Positions 6,873 to 10,402 of a stretch of 10,402 bases of DNA are shown here, piece by piece (positions within the stretch are counted from its first letter, which is position 1; each line of letters opens with the position of its first letter). A program made the translations under genes and the position numbers. Under the pieces are notes generated by a model. It made no database searches. It was not told the DNA's origin and was given only the letters and a program-made list of their open reading frames with translations. Source of the DNA: Spirosoma fluviale (GTDB lineage Bacteria; Bacteroidota; Bacteroidia; Cytophagales; Spirosomataceae); assembly GCA_945860325.1 (NCBI GenBank), contig CAMARL010000054.1, positions 1 through 10,402 on the forward strand, read 5' to 3'.

Positions 6873-6940
6873 ACCTCAAATGAGGTAGAAACTTAATTTT
6901 TAAATTTAGTTAATATTTATTTTTAAATGAAGTTTCTCAT
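6873..6940. repeat. Nested inverted repeats in the divergent spacer (possible operator or hairpin)
   Basis: Within the very AT-rich spacer between the divergent zinc-ribbon and MBL-fold genes, ACCTCA (6873-6878) and TGAGGT (6881-6886) form a 6-bp inverted repeat around AA. Overlapping it, GAAACTT (6888-6894) pairs with AAGTTTC (6930-6936). This second repeat extends inward by four more pairs across one mismatch (ATTT with AAAT). Outward, ATGAG (6880-6884) pairs with CTCAT (6936-6940) if three bases bulge and one base is shared. Two mutually exclusive pairings are therefore possible around TGAG. The sites lie about 40-100 bp upstream of the zinc-ribbon start and on its leader strand. Role unknown; an operator or a leader hairpin is plausible. 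Confidence 0.4.
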
Positions 6941-7036
6941 TTTAAATTACTCGTAAAACCTTTAAAATCATGAATTGTTTGGCTAATTTATTTAAATTTA
7001 AAGCACATTTCAGCATCTATCGCTCCTATAACCTAC

Positions 7037-7921
7037 ATGAAAATTAACCTCAGTATTGTGCTTTTATTGCTTGCTCAGTTAAGTCTAGCACAAACAAAAT
7101 TGGTTTTACTGGGAACAGGAACACCCTTTGCAAATCCTGATCGGTCTGGGCCAGCTTTAGCTATCGTGGTCAATGGGCAAAGCTATGTGGTAGACGCCGG
7201 ACCCGGGGTAGTTAGAAGAGCAAGCTCAGCTTTTGCTAAGGGTATTAATGGCTTGGACGCGCACCAATTAAAACGTCTTTTTATCACGCATTTACATTCG
7301 GATCATACGGCGGGCCTAACGGATTTCATCTTGACCCCAGCGGTTTTAGATCGAAATGCACCCTTAGAAATTTATGGACCCAAAGGCATAAAATACATGG
7401 TAAACCATTTCATGAAAGCATTTAAAGAGGACATAGATATCAGAATTCATGGACTGGAATTTGGCGATGCTAATGGATACAAGGTTAACACGCATGAAAT
7501 AAATCCCGGACTTATTTACCAGGATTCATTGATCAAAATCAAAGCGTTCAAAGTAAATCACGGAGCTTGGAAAAATGCATATGGGTATAGATTTGAAACC
7601 GCGGATAAGGTAATAGTGGTTTCAGGGGATTGTACATATAGCAAATCCTTGATTGAAAATGCCAAAGATTGTGACATTTTAGTGCATGAGGTATTCTCCA
7701 TGACAGGTTTAGAAAAAAGAGAACAACGGTGGAAAAATTACCACAGCACTTTCCATACTTCCCCGGCCCAATTGGCAAAAATAGCCAACACGGTCAAACC
7801 CAAATTATTGGTTCTGACGCATCAACTATTTTTCGGAACCAGCCCTGAAAACTTATTAAAAGAGGTGCAGAAAAATTACCGAGGTGCGGTGGTCAATGGA
7901 AATGATTTAGATGTTTTTTAA
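7037..7921 (+). CDS. Exported MBL-fold metallo-hydrolase (RNase Z/AtsA-like)
   Basis: This 294-residue protein has a Sec signal peptide (residues 1-18, ...AQLSLA, cut before Q19). Directly after it comes 'LVLLGTGTPFANPDRSGPA', the opening strand of the RNase Z/arylsulfatase-like branch of the metallo-beta-lactamase fold. The dinuclear metal site is complete: HLHSDH (His85, His87, Asp89, His90), His175 in 'VNHGAW', Asp198 in 'SGDC', and His262 in 'LTHQ'. 'HSTFHTS' (236-242) corresponds to the conserved late His region of this branch. Export and the lack of an RNase Z tRNA-binding arm in the expected place argue against tRNA processing. An exported esterase, sulfatase or phosphodiesterase activity, as for AtsA-like enzymes, is more likely (inference). 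It is a single gene, divergent from the zinc-ribbon gene and convergent with the PIG-L gene; I see no clear terminator in the 62-bp gap that follows. Confidence 0.9.
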   Translation: MKINLSIVLLLLAQLSLAQTKLVLLGTGTPFANPDRSGPALAIVVNGQSYVVDAGPGVVRRASSAFAKGINGLDAHQLKRLFITHLHSDHTAGLTDFILTPAVLDRNAPLEIYGPKGIKYMVNHFMKAFKEDIDIRIHGLEFGDANGYKVNTHEINPGLIYQDSLIKIKAFKVNHGAWKNAYGYRFETADKVIVVSGDCTYSKSLIENAKDCDILVHEVFSMTGLEKREQRWKNYHSTFHTSPAQLAKIANTVKPKLLVLTHQLFFGTSPENLLKEVQKNYRGAVVNGNDLDVF

Positions 7922-7983
7922 ACATTCCATTACCTCATATAAATACAAGCTTATTGCCGAATACAGCGAATTGAGAAAATGAA

Positions 7984-8883
7984 TTATTTAATCGGCGCCG
8001 CAAATCCAATCTTCGCCAAATCATCAAAAAGTTTTTGAACTTTAGAAATCCCCTTTGAATCATTTAGGTCATAATACCGGTAAACTTCCATATCCGTTTT
8101 GTGTATACCGTTTTCCTGAATCGCTCCCTGTGATTTATATTCAGAAATCACCCAATCAGCCACGATCTTATAACTTACTTTATCATTTTCCTTAAAACGA
8201 AATGCACGATTCAAGGTGAACGTTGGCGCATCTGCTTTAATTTTTGTCTCAGGATATCCTTCTAGCATGCTAAATTCCATTGGTTTGCTTGTGGCATTCA
8301 TGGGAGAACCGGCAATGACAATAGGCTTATGAGGACCTTTGAACCTTTGAATCGCTCTCAAAGCCATTAAAACGGACGTTTTATGATGCCCATGCTGGCC
8401 TGCGTGTGGAAGCATCGTGATAACGAAATCATAGTCACGGTCGGCCAATAAGCGATCCATTCTTCTTTCGACATATGAGATATCCCAGTTTTTTCCCGAG
8501 ATATAGGGCTTAGGATCTGTCGTGTACCAATCGTCCGGTTGCTCCATAAAATAGATATTGCGAACCCCCATAATTTTACCGGCATTCAAAATCTCCTGCT
8601 TTCTCAGCATCGGTAAATGTGTGCGAGCAACAATGGAATCCGTTAGGTTTAAGTTGTAGTAGAGGGCACCCAATTGTGAATCGGCAAAGCCTCCACCCCC
8701 GTCGGTCATCACGGCCATATCCACAGTCCCTTTCATTTCATGGGTAATTTTAAACATGGTCACTGAAAAACCTGTTTCATCATCAGGATGCGCTGTGACC
8801 ACTAAAACTTTAGGTCCTTGACCGAATAAAGACAAGGTCATTAAGGAAAAAATTATTGTGAAAAAAGTGAGTGTACGTTTCAT
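7984..8883 (-). CDS. Exported PIG-L family deacetylase
   Basis: This 299-residue protein has a signal peptide (residues 1-21, ...LMTLSLFG, cut before Q22). It is followed by the strand 'PKVLVVTAHPDDE', where AHPDDE (31-36) supplies the Zn ligands His32 and Asp35 and the general-base Asp34 of the PIG-L/MshB/LmbE fold. The third Zn ligand is expected in 'HAGQHGHHKTS': the HxxH made by His164 and His167 matches the HPDH position of MshB-type enzymes. 'TDGGGGFADS' (60-69) is a glycine-rich loop near the active site. Family members remove acetyl groups from N-acetylated sugars or related small molecules; this exported form would act in the periplasm, substrate unknown. It begins 24 bp after the stop of the upstream DUF6797-like gene on the same strand, so the two are probably co-transcribed and may act on a shared carbohydrate substrate. 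Confidence 0.92.
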   Translation of the reverse strand: MKRTLTFFTIIFSLMTLSLFGQGPKVLVVTAHPDDETGFSVTMFKITHEMKGTVDMAVMTDGGGGFADSQLGALYYNLNLTDSIVARTHLPMLRKQEILNAGKIMGVRNIYFMEQPDDWYTTDPKPYISGKNWDISYVERRMDRLLADRDYDFVITMLPHAGQHGHHKTSVLMALRAIQRFKGPHKPIVIAGSPMNATSKPMEFSMLEGYPETKIKADAPTFTLNRAFRFKENDKVSYKIVADWVISEYKSQGAIQENGIHKTDMEVYRYYDLNDSKGISKVQKLFDDLAKIGFAAPIK

Positions 8884-8907
8884 ATGTATTTGGGTTTTAT
8901 AATTGTA

Positions 8908-10402
8908 TTATTTGGCGTTAGCCAATTGATGTATGGTATTTTGAACAAGGCCATAGATCGATTTCCCATTCTGACCCACGAGTTGATATTTTATTTCCAT
9001 CCCCCAAGTCGGCTTAATCGCAGGAATAGTCAAAAAAATCGATTTCATATCAGGCCCTAATGCTGCTTTTTCCACCTGGATGGTTTTTTCATTATGATGT
9101 TTGGATCCATATTTTCTTGATCTCAACAAATCCCAAATCTTAATTTGATAATTAGTCAAGTTAGAAACACTCATAGAACTTAATGGGTTTGCAAAAACTA
9201 ATTGAATCCCTTTGTTGGTCGCATGAATTTCCAAGGGCACATTGACCGGTTTATTAGTCGGTTTTATCCGATATAATCCACCCAGTTGAGATTGTGTGGA
9301 ACCCCAGGCCGATAAACCACAAAGGTACAATTGGCCATCTTGCGAATTAAATCTTCCCCGCATAATTCCCGTAGAGAATCTTGGCATGGGCAATTCTACA
9401 ATTCCCCCTTGCAACTGTCCATTTACTTTTTCAAATGGAATTACAAAAACCTTTCCATATCCATAGGAAAAATTCAAGAGCTTCCCATTGAGGGATCCCC
9501 AAGCGGGACTATCTACCCATAATAATTCCGATGGAGATTGATCTAATTCTCGATCCACCCAAACAAGCGGTTGCTCCATACTTGCATTCGAACTATCTGG
9601 ATGCGCATGGTAGCTGAACATATTTCCATAAAATCCACCTTTATTGACCCAATTGATACGGTTCATCGGATTCCAATGTCCCTCTTGGTCCGTGACAATA
9701 AAACTGCCATCTGGATTTATACAAACTCCATTTGCCGCCCTAAATCCCGTAGCCGTAATCTCCGTTTGCTTACCGTCTTTACTTACTTTAATTAAAGTTC
9801 CATGTTGGGGTACTAATGCCTCCCTTGCATGCCGAGCGCTTTTGGCATAATAGAAATTCCCCTCCTTATCCGTCTGCAGACCCATTGCAAATTCATGGAA
9901 ATGATCTGTCACCTGATGGTCGTTGTTGAAACTCTCATAAAAATCAGTTTCCCCATCCCCATTAAAATCGTTTAACCTAACTAATTGGTCCCGACAAGTC
10001 ACATAAATCACTTCGTCAATGACTTTAATTCCCAAAGGCTGAAATAACCCAGAAGCAATCCTTTGCCATACGAGTTTCCCCGTATTAGTTGTAAAGCCCT
10101 CTACTTTCCAAATATCTCCATCGGTGGCACAAACCACTCCCTTATTTTTATCTTGATAGAAATCAATCCCACTTAACCTTAATTGGCTTCGCCAAATGGG
10201 ATTAAAAGGTGGATTCAAAACATCTACTTGGAATGCCCCCTCATCAGTTCCGGCAATAATATCTGTCGTGATTTTTTCTGGATAACGTGCTAAACCTCCA
10301 CGAGTTAACCCTTCTAATGAAGGGGGGTCTTGGCTTGTTTGAGCCCAAGATACAAGGCCATTCACCGAGGCCTTAGCCATAAATAGTTTAACTTTTACGT
10401 CT
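8908..10402 (-). CDS. DUF6797-like beta-propeller protein, C-terminal part (5' end off right edge)
   Basis: The frame runs open from the right edge to the stop at 8908. The first internal Met is at 10380, but seven in-frame codons before it contain no stop, and the sequence there has no signal peptide and starts mid-domain. The true start is therefore outside the window. The visible ~497 residues form a repeat-built propeller of the NHL/sorbosone-dehydrogenase kind. Numbering from Met10380, key stretches are 'GIDFYQDKNKGVVCATDGDIW' split over 71-91, 'QPLGIKVIDEVIYVTCRDQ' (114-132), 'HFHEFAMGLQ' (160-169) and 'ANGVCINPDGSFIVTDQEGHW' near 216-236. 'DFNGDGETD' (138-146) is a DxNxDGxxD calcium-binding loop. 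A final beta-sandwich-like domain ends near 'MEIKYQLVGQNG'. I recall close relatives in Verrucomicrobia and Planctomycetes as long exported DUF6797 proteins. No CxxCH heme site is present in this part. Probable role: periplasmic carbohydrate-related oxidation or binding, together with the PIG-L gene downstream (inference). Confidence 0.83.
   Translation of the reverse strand, partial: DVKVKLFMAKASVNGLVSWAQTSQDPPSLEGLTRGGLARYPEKITTDIIAGTDEGAFQVDVLNPPFNPIWRSQLRLSGIDFYQDKNKGVVCATDGDIWKVEGFTTNTGKLVWQRIASGLFQPLGIKVIDEVIYVTCRDQLVRLNDFNGDGETDFYESFNNDHQVTDHFHEFAMGLQTDKEGNFYYAKSARHAREALVPQHGTLIKVSKDGKQTEITATGFRAANGVCINPDGSFIVTDQEGHWNPMNRINWVNKGGFYGNMFSYHAHPDSSNASMEQPLVWVDRELDQSPSELLWVDSPAWGSLNGKLLNFSYGYGKVFVIPFEKVNGQLQGGIVELPMPRFSTGIMRGRFNSQDGQLYLCGLSAWGSTQSQLGGLYRIKPTNKPVNVPLEIHATNKGIQLVFANPLSSMSVSNLTNYQIKIWDLLRSRKYGSKHHNEKTIQVEKAALGPDMKSIFLTIPAIKPTWGMEIKYQLVGQNGKSIYGLVQNTIHQLANAK

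Noticed and set aside
7922..7983. Terminator between the convergent MBL-fold and PIG-L genes
   Set aside because: I found no GC-containing stem followed by a T run on either strand in these 62 bases.
10381..10402. Start of the propeller gene at the ATG at 10380
   Set aside because: The frame is open upstream to the edge, there is no signal peptide after this Met, and the sequence begins mid-domain, so the gene most likely continues past the window.

Overview
The window looks like a chromosomal piece of a Bacteroidota bacterium, probably of the Cytophagales/Flectobacillus type (taxon inferred, not proven). The evidence is the moderately AT-rich DNA, A-rich leaders without clear Shine-Dalgarno sequences, and many Sec signal peptides ending in Ala/Gly-Gln. 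The families present (DUF5117/DUF4953-type metalloprotease, exported PIG-L deacetylase, DUF6797-like beta-propeller protein) also fit.

Layout. Positions 1-2051 (-) hold the N-terminal 683 codons of an exported zincin metalloprotease whose C-terminus lies off the left edge. A 239-bp divergent spacer follows, then a small exported protein of unknown function (2291-2833, +). A strong two-way hairpin terminator (2854-2881) separates it from a minus-strand run. In transcription order that run is a 63-residue zinc-ribbon protein (6836-6645), an MntA-like nucleotidyltransferase antitoxin (from 6548), a HepT-like RNase toxin (6259-5921), an exported amidase-signature hydrolase (5889-4249) and an exported alpha/beta hydrolase (4216-2906). 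From mntA onwards the genes overlap or lie about 31-32 bp apart. A 200-bp spacer with nested inverted repeats divides the zinc-ribbon gene from a plus-strand exported metallo-beta-lactamase-fold hydrolase (7037-7921). Convergent to that is a minus-strand pair: a DUF6797-like beta-propeller protein, open at the right edge, and 24 bp downstream an exported PIG-L family deacetylase.

How the genes work together. Most products are exported hydrolases (protease, amidase, esterase/lipase-like, MBL-fold, PIG-L). This suggests an envelope or periplasmic degradation and scavenging repertoire rather than one defined pathway. The mntA-hepT module is a recognised toxin-antitoxin type, more AT-rich than the amidase next to it, and looks like an insertion into this neighbourhood. 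I found no tRNA, rRNA, CRISPR array, insertion sequence or phage gene, and no clear case for a wholly new system. The points most worth a second look are the TA module placed just upstream of two exported hydrolase genes, the inverted repeats at 6873-6940, the unrecognised 180-residue exported protein and the PIG-L/propeller pair.
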